DNA of 64,000 nucleotides from Struthidea cinerea. Lineage: Eukaryota; Chordata; Aves; Passeriformes; Corcoracidae. The notes below the pieces were generated by a model that was not told the origin of the DNA, ran no database searches, and was given only the letters and a program-made list of their open reading frames with translations. Below, in pieces: positions 1 to 10,814 of the stretch. Where the stretch lies: the NCBI GenBank assembly GCA_013397865.1, contig VZTI01005063.1, positions 745,895 to 809,894 on the forward strand, in the 5' to 3' direction. The position numbers and the translations under genes were made by a program. Position 1 is the stretch's first letter. The number at the start of each line of letters is the position of its first letter.

Positions 1-317
1 GAACATTTTTTGTTAAAGGATTAAAGAATCAAAAAAGGGAGAAGCAGTTCCGCTTTTAGTAAAAGAAGCTTCCCAATTTCACATTAAATCAACCACTGCT
101 TTTAGTCTGAAGTTAAAATATATTGTGAAAGAAGCAAGAGGAAAATTATATCGTAAAAAACACTATTTTATACAAAGCATCAAAGTCTAAGAAAGTTTTC
201 AGTCTCTCCACCATCCCTCTCATGACGTGTATCCAAAAGGATACATCAAGGACTAGGTTCCTTTTAGAAGACATTACAGAATCACAGAAGGTTTCCATGT
301 ACTGCAAAAGAGTAAAG

Positions 318-905
318 TCACAGAATAAATTAGGTTAGAAAAGAAAAGACCTTTGAGATCATAGAGTCCAACCTATGACCAAACACCACCATGTCAACTA
401 TACCATGGCACTAAGTGCCATGTCCAGTCTTTCCTTAAACACCTCCAGGGACTTCACAACCTCCCTGTGCAGTCCACTCCAATATCTAATCAGCCTTTCT
501 GTGAAGAACTTCTCCTTAATGTCCAACCTAAACCTCTCCTGGTGCAGCTTGAGGCTGTGTCCCCTTGCCCTGTTGCTGGTTGCCTGGGAGAAAAGACTAA
601 CCCCCACCTGGCTACACCCTCCAAACTAGGACACTATCCTTTCAGGCAGTTATAAAGACCGATAAGATTCCTGAGCCTCTTTTTCTCCAGGCTAAACAAC
701 CCCAGCTCCCTCAGCTGCTCCTCATAAGACTTACTCTGTAGACCCTTCACCAGCTTTATTACCCTGCTCTGGACATGCTCCAGCCCCTCAGTGTCCTTCC
801 TGAATTGAGGGGCTCAGAACCAGACACAGAACGTGACATGTAGCCTCTCCAGTGCTGAGTACAGAGGAAGAACCACTTCCCTAGTCCTGGAGCCATGATT
901 CTGCC
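318..905 (-). mobile_element. CR1 LINE, 3' fragment in intron 4
   Basis: Read on the minus strand, this gives the C-terminal end of the CR1 ORF2 reverse transcriptase. A run with [10 protein letters not shown], then a W-SGLHREVV motif and [10 protein letters not shown], is typical of avian CR1. The CR1 3' UTR follows, ending near 318 with the usual GGACC/TTTGAGATCATAGAGTCCAACC-type sequence. It is a 5'-truncated, immobile copy with frame breaks. It is in the same orientation as ARHGAP18. Confidence 0.9.
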
Positions 906-3900
906 ACTGGCTCCTACTCACACGAGACTGCAGCCTGTTCAAAGCTAATATACTACAAGTGCAGGAGAAGTGGATGCAAATGGGCATGAGTTGAGAAGAA
1001 GAACCATGAGAAGTGAATATGTTTTGGTGTAAGAATGTTGTATAATACAATAAACTAATTTTTTTACAGTGCTGTGGGAAATTTTTGTATGGCCTGGAAT
1101 AAATACCCTAAGACAAGACAGAAAAAAGTTCCCAGAAAAAAGTTACAGATACAGCAAAAGCTGATTCTGAAGCAGGGGAATCGGATAGCCTGCAGATAGG
1201 CTGATTAAGAGGAAGAGTCAGGGAAGTGCTGCTCTACACTGACGGTATCAGGTCTGTAAAAGAACTGAGCTGAAAGCATGCAATCCAAACAACGTATGAA
1301 GCAGGAAGTTTAAAAAAAATTACAGCAACTCAACCATTTTTCTAAATTATATCTGTATCTTATTGAAAGACACAAAACTATTCTCTGACATTCTTTAGAG
1401 CGAGTCCTGAAAATAACCTCAGTCAGCCAGGGCCAAACTCAGGGGACTTGATAGACAGGCAAATGGCTGAAGCCACCACAGCCACTTTCTGGTTAGGCAC
1501 TGCGCTTTACACAACCACTCCCACGTCAAAGTACTTACCTAAGCTGAGACACTTCAGAGAGAGGAGGTGGATTTGAGTTAATACTTTGACTCTACTTACA
1601 ACCAAGCAATACTGTGAGAAGTAGAACAGAACATTTTCATATTCTGTCGATTGAGTGCGTTATTCATCCCTTGTTTTTTCCAGGGTGGTTTCTGCTCACT
1701 TTCCACAGACCCCAAAATGCCTAGGGCATACGCTAAAGATTAAGCTGATCTTGAAACTAGAGCTGCTCCTTTTGGTAAAGAGATATCTGAGTCCTCAGTA
1801 AGCAAACATACCCAAGGTCAAATTCATCCCTGACTCTGATCCTTGGCCTCCCTGTGCATACATCCCTATATATCATGTAAACTGTTTAATGCATCCGAAC
1901 TGAATGAAAACAGTTTCCCATTCCCCCAAAACTTTTGTCATGCTAATGTGGCCTATACCTGACCTACATAATCCCTACCAGTCTAGGAGGGATCTGATGT
2001 TAACAAACAAAAAAGCAGTAGCTCCTATTTCAGTCCTCTGGTCATACAAAGGTGTCATGTAAAGCAGATGTCTCAGTAATGCTCTGCACATTTTAAAGAT
2101 CTGGAAATGCTGCTGTTGTGGGGAGTTCCTTCCTGGTTGTATAGCCTTGCTCCCTTTGTTGTACATTCCTGAGCTAGGCAGCAGCTGTAAGAGGAAGTAG
2201 CCTCGGTGTTCTGCCAACCTGCCAACCGCATGCAATATTTAATGAGACTAATGCAAGTGTGATACAGAAAAATGTAAATGTTGTCTATGAGGATGTGGAA
2301 ACCATATTTTACATGAGTTCTGTACCCTTTCCTTAGTTCACAGAGCTATTTAAAGATTACATAAAATGATGGGATTTCTTCAGAAATAAAACAAGGAAAC
2401 ATTGCAAGTGTCAATTGTGCTATGTCCTAGCTTTGCTAGAGAATCTCAAGTATACACCAATGGAGCTAAGATGACAGATCTTAATTTACAATTGAAAAGG
2501 AAGAATTATTTTTTCTCTGACTGACAAAGCACTTCTCAAAAATGCTAATTCATAGATGATTATAAATTGAAAATAAAAACTTTGTAATCATTTCACTCAC
2601 ACTGTTACTTCGGCTATAGGATCCTCATTTATCATGTAAAATGAAAAGAAAACCAAAGTCTTTACTTAAAAACCACCAGATTTCAGGTTTTTTTCCCTAT
2701 CAAGAAGCAAATATTACTGCTCTTCACCCTCATATTACACATGGTGCACACAATTCCTTCATCCACTCTCTAGATTGTTATGCTTTGAAGCTGTCCTTAT
2801 ACAGAGGTTTTATCTATTATTCTTCCCCTGTAGCTAATCCTATATTCAGAAAAACAATTGCAGTCACAGTAAACTGACTTTTGCTAGTCCCCTATTTAAA
2901 CTAATAAGTATTTAGCCTTTCATGTTTTATTATTTCCATTTTATTTCTTGAGAGGTCTCAACCAATACAGTTATTTACTCCTTTTCACAGGATTCCAAAG
3001 AAAATTACTTCTTTTCTTTTGTATCTATTGATCATATTGCCAGCTTTGCAGGCCTTTAGTGAGTGTCATGGATTGTTAAAACGATAATGCCTTTTGAGAG
3101 CTTAATACATGATTCTGAATTTTCTTTTTGTTTCCTGTAGACACACTCCATACCTACACGAAACAATGGCGCTTATTATATGTGAGTTTGTATACATTAT
3201 TTAGTTAAGAAACAAGGTGTGTTGGACTGGTAAGAAAGAAGCGAGCATGGGTTCACATAGCCCAGGTGTGCCCTAAGGGCCAACCACTAACATCTTCAGC
3301 CTGGCAGAAGCACTTGGGAATGCAGCATGCAAGCAGCCCATTAGGAACAGAGTCATCACCTTTGGAGTATGGCCAAGAAGTTTTTTACCTTAACAATTTT
3401 CAGACATCTCAATTTAAGCTTTTTTTAATAATGTCTGAGATTATGCTCATATTTTTTCAGGTAAAACTGGGGCAACTTCTGTGTCAAAGAGGGTTTCCAT
3501 TTTAAAATAGTGTCCTTGGATTTGGATGTCATAAATAGTACCTCTGAAATATAAGGCACTGTTTATTTTTAGCCTTAAATTCATTCATTGTTTGTATAAC
3601 ACTAATTTGCTCATCATTCTGGAGGAAAGATCACAGCACAGCACTGAAACAGGTGCGGTGCTTTTAACACCACCAAACTTCCATGGCATGACTGCAAATT
3701 GAACTGATTTTTCCTTCCTGCTCCAATCTTGGGAGCAGAGCCCACTGTAGCATGTTGACTAGAGCAGGAGTGTATCAGGATGTAAGCAGGCTGCATTAGA
3801 CATCCACATCACAATCTGTGCTGAGGAGAGCTAGCATATGGGATTTGCCTTTCAGAACTTCCCATTTCTGAAGGGTTCATCTGGGCCACGGGGAAAAAAA

Positions 3901-4832
3901 AGAACCAGATGTGACAAAAACTCTGTAATAATTGCTTGGTAATTTTCCAGCTCCGAATCCTACAGTGAAGTTTATTGACACAAGCACCAGGCATCTCTTC
4001 CTTCCCTTGTGCTGAAGCAGCAGTCTGGCAGTACTCCCAATTTTTTTACTGTTCTTATTGGAGTGAGGTTTGCTGAGAGGGCAGGAGGGAAATACACACT
4101 TCTGGAAACACACAGATTCGGTGTTATTCAGGGCTGGTTTATATTCATGTCTCCCACCTCAACTGCCATGCACATTCTGTATTGTCCATTGCTGTTTTCC
4201 AAGTCTAATTCTAAAGAAACAATTTTCCCAAAATGCTACAGATCAGTATTCTAGAACTGAAGCAGAACTTTATTTGGTGGCTTAATTACAGCTAACTAAC
4301 TTGCAATAGGTAACTTGATCTGCCTGCTTAATGTGGGTATACGGTTCAGTGTAACATCTATGTGCTAACCAGTCCTCCAGAAGAAGCAAAAAACCCAACA
4401 AAGCAGAATAACAGCGCAGCATCTTAAAGCTTGAATGGTTGCCAGTAAATAACCTGATCCCTACAGGGGTGGGTATGGTGGCATCACAGACAGAGTGCAA
4501 CCTTTACTTTGAAGAAACCGAACATGGTGCAGGGCAGCCACCCTTTCATTATTGGACCTGAAGAACAGCAGAAAGCTCTGTCAAAGTCTTTCATTGGAAT
4601 TCATACTCTCAAAACAGAAACCATGGAATCAGCTAAGGACTTCCAGGATGTACTATGCTGGCGGTGAGAGGAAAGGGTATTCCACGGGTACTGCACCTCT
4701 CTTATGTGATCACACGCCACCAAACACAACCTACGTGCACAGAATGCCATTTCATTTCCATTTTCCTTGAAAAGGTAAACAACCTTTTTCTTTCATACCC
4801 GTTTTTCTTTTAATTTCAGCTACAGATATATA

Positions 4833-4902
4833 GCCAGTTCTCACTCTTTTTTTTGATGCTTACAGTCCAGCCAGTTCTTTTTTTTTTTTTGCTTATAGTC
4901 CA
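4833..4902. repeat. Tandem duplication of a T-rich segment in intron 4
   Basis: GCCAGTTCTCACT, a T-run and GATGCTTACAGTCCA (4833-4869) are followed by GCCAGTTC, a longer T-run and GCTTATAGTCCA (4870-4902). The copies differ in T-run length and a few bases. Confidence 0.8.
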
Positions 4903-5295
4903 TTTGGTTTTATTCTTTTGTATGCACAAATGAGTTTGTGCATAGGCCTTCATTTCCTGTAATGTACAGCAGAGATAGATAGACCAGAAAGGATAAATTA
5001 AGGATCAGAAATGGCCTGAGCATAAGCTACGAGAGGAAACTTCTCCCAGACAGCTTGATAATAAGATGATCCCTGATAATAAACAGGGTTTCTCAGGTGA
5101 CTCAAAGGACACTACCTACAGGCACATTTAAAAATTTACACGCCAACAATGCAGCCCAGAACAGGTTTCTCATTATAATTCAATTTTATTTTGTTAAAAA
5201 GTTACTTAAAATACGGACCCATGTAGTAGCTTGTGTAGTTGAACACCTACAAACCAAAAGAAAAATAAATAAAATAGAGAGTAATTTGTCATTAC

Positions 5296-5368
5296 CTTTT
5301 GTTCCATCATATGTTTCATTTTTGTTTTCACTTGTTCTCACAGTTGAAGGTTCACTTCCATCACAGAC
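5296..5368 (-). CDS. ARHGAP18: ARHGAP18 coding exon 4 (residues about 173-196 plus one base)
   Basis: This is a small 73-base exon. The acceptor is TTTCTTTCTTAG with the AG at 5370-5369, and the donor is AAAAG|GTAATG at 5295-5290. Phase 0 in gives 24 codons, beginning VCDGSEPSTVRTSENKNETY, and one base is left over. It follows exon 3 in order and strand. Its SE-STVRTSENK part lines up with the TESQSLRTNENK stretch I recall for mammalian ARHGAP18 directly after the DVRDIF block. This linker is low-complexity, polar and probably disordered, so it is less conserved than exon 3. The next exon must lie beyond the left end, because no frame in 1-5295 on this strand resembles the rest of the protein, including the RhoGAP domain. 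Confidence 0.85.
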
Positions 5369-6213
5369 CTAAGAAAGAAATAATAAATATGCATGCCTAT
5401 AAAAACCTAGTGCATGGTTGTAGAAACTCCTTCAACTCTGTGAGGGATTAAAACACACACCTGCAATTCAGGGGTATGCAAAAGTATTTTTCAGCAGAAA
5501 ACCCCTTGCCAAAGTCTAAGGGGATCTGAAACCTAGGTAATTAAAAAAGAAGTAATTAAGTCAATTCCTTTTCTTCCTAGAAGGCTAAGTGGGTGAAGGA
5601 CTTTATTTTCCAGAGGGGCAAAGAATAAGAAAATGCAGTCTGACCCGAAGCTGTAGTTTGCGCTGGAAAGGATAGGGAAAGGGAATCTGGGCGAGACATT
5701 TTGACTGACTCAGACCAAATTCATTTCTCTTGAAAAAGTTTACATGGTTGCCTCCCCTAGAGAGCAATCCCATCCCTTTTGCAGGGCAGCCTGACATTAA
5801 TATCTGTGCTTACAGCTTAGATTTCCAACAGCAAAACCAGGACAGTTTGAAGAGACGAAAAATGGGAAAGGATTTGAACCAACCTCTCCTTTCTACAATG
5901 CTGCCCTACACAGTCTCAAGATGTGACAGATTTTGTGAACTGGATGACACCTACTACAGACAAAAATATTTCAGATCATGCAGAAAATCTATGCCCCTAT
6001 ATATGGGTATACATAGACCCATATATACTTTTACCCACACATCATTTTTACTTTTTGGCAACTCAAACTAACAATGAATGTTTAGCACTCTGTATTTCTA
6101 ATTGTATTTTACTCAAGCAATTTATAACTCCATATTTACTGAGAAGACAAATACAAGTTTTAAAGATTTCTCCCATTAGCACAATCTGTATACTCACTTC
6201 CTTTTTTTTTTTT

Positions 6214-6247
6214 NNNNNNNNNNNNNNNNNNNNNNNNNNNNNNNNNN
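6214..6247. other. Assembly gap (34 N) in intron 3
   Basis: A run of unknown bases directly follows 13 T. A homopolymer probably stopped the assembly. No coding sequence is affected. Confidence 0.98.
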
Positions 6248-6579
6248 TCTTGAGAGGATGAAGAAGTTAACAGGACTGCCCAGAAAATTATCTCTCTTTC
6301 ACAAAGCAGCAGAAGCAGACTGGGAAGCTGTCAAGGTACCAAAAGCCTAGCTTCTCTTTAGGAATATGGCAGGAAATTCAGGAGAAACATTAGCACAATT
6401 GTTGTGTTGATGTTTTACATGAACACTATTGTTTTACCTTTCCTCCTGCTTTCCTCCAGATGAAGGGAGGTTTTTAGAGGCTATTATTAAACTGGAATGA
6501 CTTCATACAGCTGCAGGTGGCTTCAGTCCTCTTTTGTTACATAAAAAGCTTTCTAATGATGGGCGAGTAACAAAGCACT

Positions 6580-6660
6580 GAGACGTGTTACCTAGGGAGG
6601 TAGTGGAAGCTACTTCACTACGGGCTTTCAGTGACAGATTAGATGAATAACCACAAGCAA
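6580..6660 (+). mobile_element. Degraded CR1 scrap in intron 3
   Basis: The sequence GTTACCTAGGGAGGTAGTGG followed by GCTTTCAGTGACAGATTAGATG resembles the CR1 segment that encodes the LPREVV..LEAFK-RLD part of ORF2. It is short and diverged, so the boundaries are rough. Confidence 0.5.
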
Positions 6661-8126
6661 TGATTTCTGAACAATTATCTTGCTTTGGAGAAAGGAATGA
6701 AGTATAAGTTTGAGGACCTATACTTGTATTACTTTATTTCTGTCAAGGAGACAAGTTTAGAAGGATTTTTTTCCCCAATATCTCTATATTTAATAAATAG
6801 CCATTTGTTTTATACATCTTAAATGCCTACAATCATTTGTCTGTTTGCATTACTTCTCAGTGGTGTCTTCAATATCAAAACATGTAGTTTAAGAGAAACA
6901 AAAATCTACCTAACATTGTGACATAGGATTTTCAAACATTACAGTATGTAGCTTACATACCAGAACATGAGTATTTCTTGTGCTTTACTGAAATAACACA
7001 CTTGAAAGAGAAATTATAATGCTTTAAGCTACATAATATTTTACCTAAATTGCTCTGCTATTAGATCTTGTAATTTTTAGGTAGAGTCAATTACAAATCA
7101 GATCCCAGAGAGCTTTCATGGAGTTAATATCTATTCTGCAACCACAGGCAAAGAAGAACAGTGAAAGGGAAGTTGTGCCCCCAGAACACACCACTTCCCC
7201 CACTACATTTAACTTCAACTGAGTTTAGAAGGAGTTGCTGAAAGAGAGGAAGCGGTTGAGGGAAGGAGGAAATGAAATCCCCTCAAAATTCACTGTGCTT
7301 TCCACCACCACAACCATTGCACTGAATGGCAGCGTCAGCAGCGAGAATGAGGGATAGAGCTGAGGTCAGGTAAACCAGTCATGCACTTCCATCAGGTCTC
7401 ATCCTTATGGCTGCCGATCTCAGTGGTCCAAGGGAGCAGACAGAACACATACCCTTCTCCATGGAAAAGGAATTCTAATCATAGTCTCCATTTCCCTCCT
7501 TCCTCTTTCCTGTATATGGGAGAGGAATTCTCTTCAATATCCCATGACGGGAAACTGGGACCCTTCGGGGCCTGTCAGAGTAACTTCCCATACACAGTTT
7601 AATACACACATAGGCCCTGGGAGTTAGTATGGGGCTTACACCCCCAGGTGATAGGCATGAAGACCTAGCCAAAACCAAGGAGGTTAGGTTGATGTCCCTT
7701 TTATTCCCATTTTTTAAAAACTAAAAGCCAAACGAACAAATGCACCAGTAAGTAAGAGGTAACCAGTTAAAGATAAAAGTGGGCTTTTGGTAGCTCCTTG
7801 GGTGATTGCTGTCATGAGTTTTGCATCTGTGTGAAAATTAATTCAGATTAATATGTTGACCATGGAGTGCTTGTTTTACTCATCATCTTTAAGATGAGAA
7901 CAATATACATATGTTTTCATACATACTAAAATTGCTTCATGCAATGTCAAATCTGGACAAACACCATTCCTGAAAATTTAGTGAAAAATTCCTTTGCAAA
8001 TCAGTGACGTTAGACACAAATCTTCTGGAAATAACCCCATCATGTGCCACTCTGCTCTCCCCCAATCCGTACATGTCCCTCTCTTCTCTCTGCCAGAATC
8101 AAACAAAACAACTGACAGGAACTCAC

Positions 8127-8362
8127 TTTTCCCTTTGAGTCATTTTGTAGCCTGAAGATATCTCTGACATCAGGAATCTGGTGCTGTTTGTTTTTTTTCC
8201 TCATGGTTTGTGTGACAGTCTCTATTCGCTTTTCCACCGCAGCTTTCTGGGTTCGGGTCAGTGTGGATAAAAACACCACGCTTTCCAGGGAGTCGCCAGA
8301 GCTCTCTCCAAACAGATTTGACAGACCTGCCTCCTTCAGCCATTCTTCTTCCAGTTCTCCCT
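8127..8362 (-). CDS. ARHGAP18: ARHGAP18 coding exon 3 (residues about 94-172)
   Basis: This 236-base exon is the best-conserved part of the gene in the window. The acceptor is a good pyrimidine tract ending TTGCTCAG at 8363. The first two bases, AG, complete a Glu codon begun in exon 2. The next 78 codons start GELEEEWLKEAGLSNLFGES, continue through FLSTLTRTQKAAVEKRIETV and end QIPDVRDIF plus a short polar tail. These blocks match vertebrate ARHGAP18 almost residue for residue. The TRTQ-AAVEKR-ETV-QT-RKK part is likely an amphipathic helix. The donor is AAAA|GTGAGT at 8126-8121, phase 0. The open frame runs on into the intron for about 30 codons to the window side, which is read-through and not part of the spliced product. 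Confidence 0.96.
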
Positions 8363-10614
8363 CTGAGCAAGTTGAAGAGAAAAAGGCATAAACATTGGCT
8401 TTCAATTACTGCCAAGCACACCAGATGTTAATGACATGATATAGTTAATATAATTCACAGAAAGGTACTAAGGGGATACACAATTAAGAATTACTTACAC
8501 TGTCATGACTTGGAGAAAAGCTATTGTTTCTAAAGAGCCTCAAAAGCTTTAATATATGATATCAAAGCTTTTAAAGTAGTTAATCCCATACAGACTGAAA
8601 TGTGGCAATCTTCATAATAATCGACAGCACTTCCATTAAAATCACATACCATTTTATAAATGTACCTAAAAAAAAATGTGTATGGGGAAGTCTGAAAGCC
8701 AGATCATTGCAGCTTCACTGATTTTCAGTTCAATATCCAATCTTTTTAGCTCCCCTACTGACATGGTTCTGCCCACTTTTCTTGATACATTAATCCGACA
8801 GCCTTCCACTAGCTCAATTTAATGAAGGACAAGCCAGCCTACACAAGTCACCTTAATGCTATTTTTTCATCAGTTCTTATGACATGGTCTCCAGCCTGCT
8901 GACAGTCCACAAAACAATTTTTGCTTTAGTCTTAGAGCTGATAAGGTATCCTTTATTGACAGATCACTGCACACGAAAGAAGAGAAAGCTATTAAATATT
9001 GTCACCGATGGTGAAACTTCTGCTTCTGAAATCTGTATCTCCCTAATAATATTTTCTATAAAACACTACGTTCTGTCTGTAGCATTTGAGGTTGTGCTGA
9101 ATACTAACAACTCTCTCAAACGTTCAAGCAATATTTCCATTTATCAGATATCTAAAAATACTCCAAAGCTGGCATGTCAACTTCACTATTGATTGCATTT
9201 TACCACTGTGTTCAGTGTATGTCCATGAGGGCACCTTAATAGTAACAGCATCCAGAAAACAGACACCAAAATTTAAGTATGAATTTTGCTATGGCTGTGT
9301 AGCCAAATCCTGAGCTTCTGACGAGACTCTTGGGTTTCGTTATCAGGGCTGGAAAGAGCGGCTACACCCAATTCTCCAGGGCAGCTGTAAGCAAGGTACA
9401 TCTCCTGTCTCCCCTGCCTTGCCCTTGCCTGGCAGAGTTTCAGGCCAGCCCCCGCCCAGGCCGGCCCATTAGCCAGGTGCAGCATCCCACATGCTCAGGA
9501 GTACTCGTGCCCAAGAGAGGTGCTGCACATTAGGCAAGGTGAGGAGCACAGCAACATTTGCTTGAGCTGATAACTCAACTGTGCTGACTCACCCAGCTTC
9601 CCACCAGCCAGCTGCAGCAACCAGGAGGAAGAAGGCTACATATAAAACTAATGGAAATTAGATGGGGATGCAGAGCCTCAACGCACAGCCACACTAGTGA
9701 GCTGCAGTAAGAGAAGAGGTTAATGCACTGCAGAACGATGGGCTCTGCTGCTCTGGGGAAAGCCCTATAGCTCCCTGGTCACAAGGGTTGGGAGCCTTGC
9801 TGCTTTCTCCAGGGGCCATGTTGTTATGCTCTTCAGAGCAGTGACTTTTCAAAGTGCTTAGGGAGGCAGAAGTGCAAATCCCTTTGAAAGCTCATGGAGC
9901 ACATTCTTCTCTCTTATGTGGAGGCCATAACAAAATGCCAAATTCACCATTTTAATTTACTGAGACTGTGGGTCTCTTGCAAGAATGGGAGAGACATAGA
10001 CGCTGCATTGTTAAAAAATAATTTTTGAGAGAAAATTGGAATTAAGGGCATTTCTCCTGTTTTATCTAAGACAAAAAAAAAAAAAATTTGCCCAACCTCT
10101 AAGTCCATGCCCCAAGGATTGGCCCATAATTTATGCTTCTGAGAAACAAAAATAGTACAACTGAACAATCACAATAGTTACAAGCGTAGAAAGTTACTCA
10201 CTAAACTTAAACCGGTTAATCATTGGCTTGTCTTCTAAAGCGTGAAGTTTCTATCCACAATAGCTACAATAACGAACAACATACACAAAGAGCGAAAGGG
10301 TAAGTTAGTTCAACAGTAAACTGCAAATAAAGCTTCAATTGTTGTGATTTGCAAGTACAGGCACCTTTCTGATATTCTGCAAATACCATTCAAAGGAAAA
10401 CCAGCCTTCCACTTGTCTCTGATAAAACTCTCTTTCAGGACACTGCCTGTTTCTGGTGATATGCATCAGAGGCAACAGAATTTTCAAAGCAGCTGTTCAG
10501 GAGTGACCTCCTTTTTTGATCTGTGTTAGGTGGGTGCCATCTCTTGAAATAAGACTTGAAGAAAAATCCCTACATCAGCAAACTAATGAACATTGACAGA
10601 ACGGATTTCATTAC
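8363..10614 (-). other. ARHGAP18: ARHGAP18 intron 2 (2.25 kb)
   Basis: This lies between exons 2 and 3, with a GTAATG donor and a TTGCTCAG acceptor. A somewhat GC-rich patch around 9380-9490 is not recognisable as a repeat or gene. I see no transposon or RNA gene in it. Confidence 0.85.
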
Positions 10615-10814
10615 CATCTGGCTCTTTCACTACAAGTGCTACTCGTTCCTCGTGATTATTTCCTCTGGTTTCATGGATGTTTTCAAGTTCTTTCCAGTAG
10701 TCATCCATAGACAGTTCATCCAAGGAGTCCTGGGATCCTGAGCGGTCAAACGATGCTCCATCGGGGATCTTCTTGGAATGGTCATGGTTCATGGTATACT
10801 GTCCAGAGCGACGG
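10615..10814 (-). CDS. ARHGAP18: ARHGAP18 coding exon 2 (residues about 27-94)
   Basis: This 200-base exon encodes part of the N-terminal regulatory region of ARHGAP18, ahead of the RhoGAP domain. The acceptor is TTATAG at 10820-10815. The first base, C, completes a Gly codon from exon 1, then 66 codons follow, and a final G is carried into exon 3. Recognisable parts are RRSGQYTMN at the start, DRSGSQDSLDELSMDDYW in the middle and VVKEPD at the end. All match the same positions of vertebrate ARHGAP18 as I know it. The SQDSLDELSM(D/E)DYW block is the most conserved piece and is acidic and serine-rich. No known enzymatic domain lies here. The donor is G|GTAATG at 10614-10609. Reading past the donor in frame gives GNEIRSVNVH, which is intron and not protein. 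Confidence 0.95.

Larger units (their letters stand above)
1..5295 (-). other. ARHGAP18: ARHGAP18 intron 4, partial
   Basis: This is the part of intron 4 next to exon 4. The intron begins GTAATG on the minus strand and runs off the left edge. It holds a CR1 fragment (318-905), a tandem duplication of a T-rich segment (4833-4902) and a small plus-strand exon-like motif (3141-3181, see findings). No other coding sequence of ARHGAP18 is visible here. Confidence 0.75.
5369..8126 (-). other. ARHGAP18: ARHGAP18 intron 3 (2.76 kb)
   Basis: This lies between exons 3 and 4, with a GTGAGT donor and a TTTCTTAG acceptor. It contains a 34-N assembly gap after a T-run (6214-6247) and a degraded CR1 scrap (about 6580-6660). 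Its true length is uncertain because of the gap. No open frame in it resembles a protein. Confidence 0.8.

Noticed and set aside
8170..8421. Other open frames overlapping ARHGAP18 exon 3 on both strands
   Set aside because: They are shadows of the real exon in other frames, with no splice or homology support.
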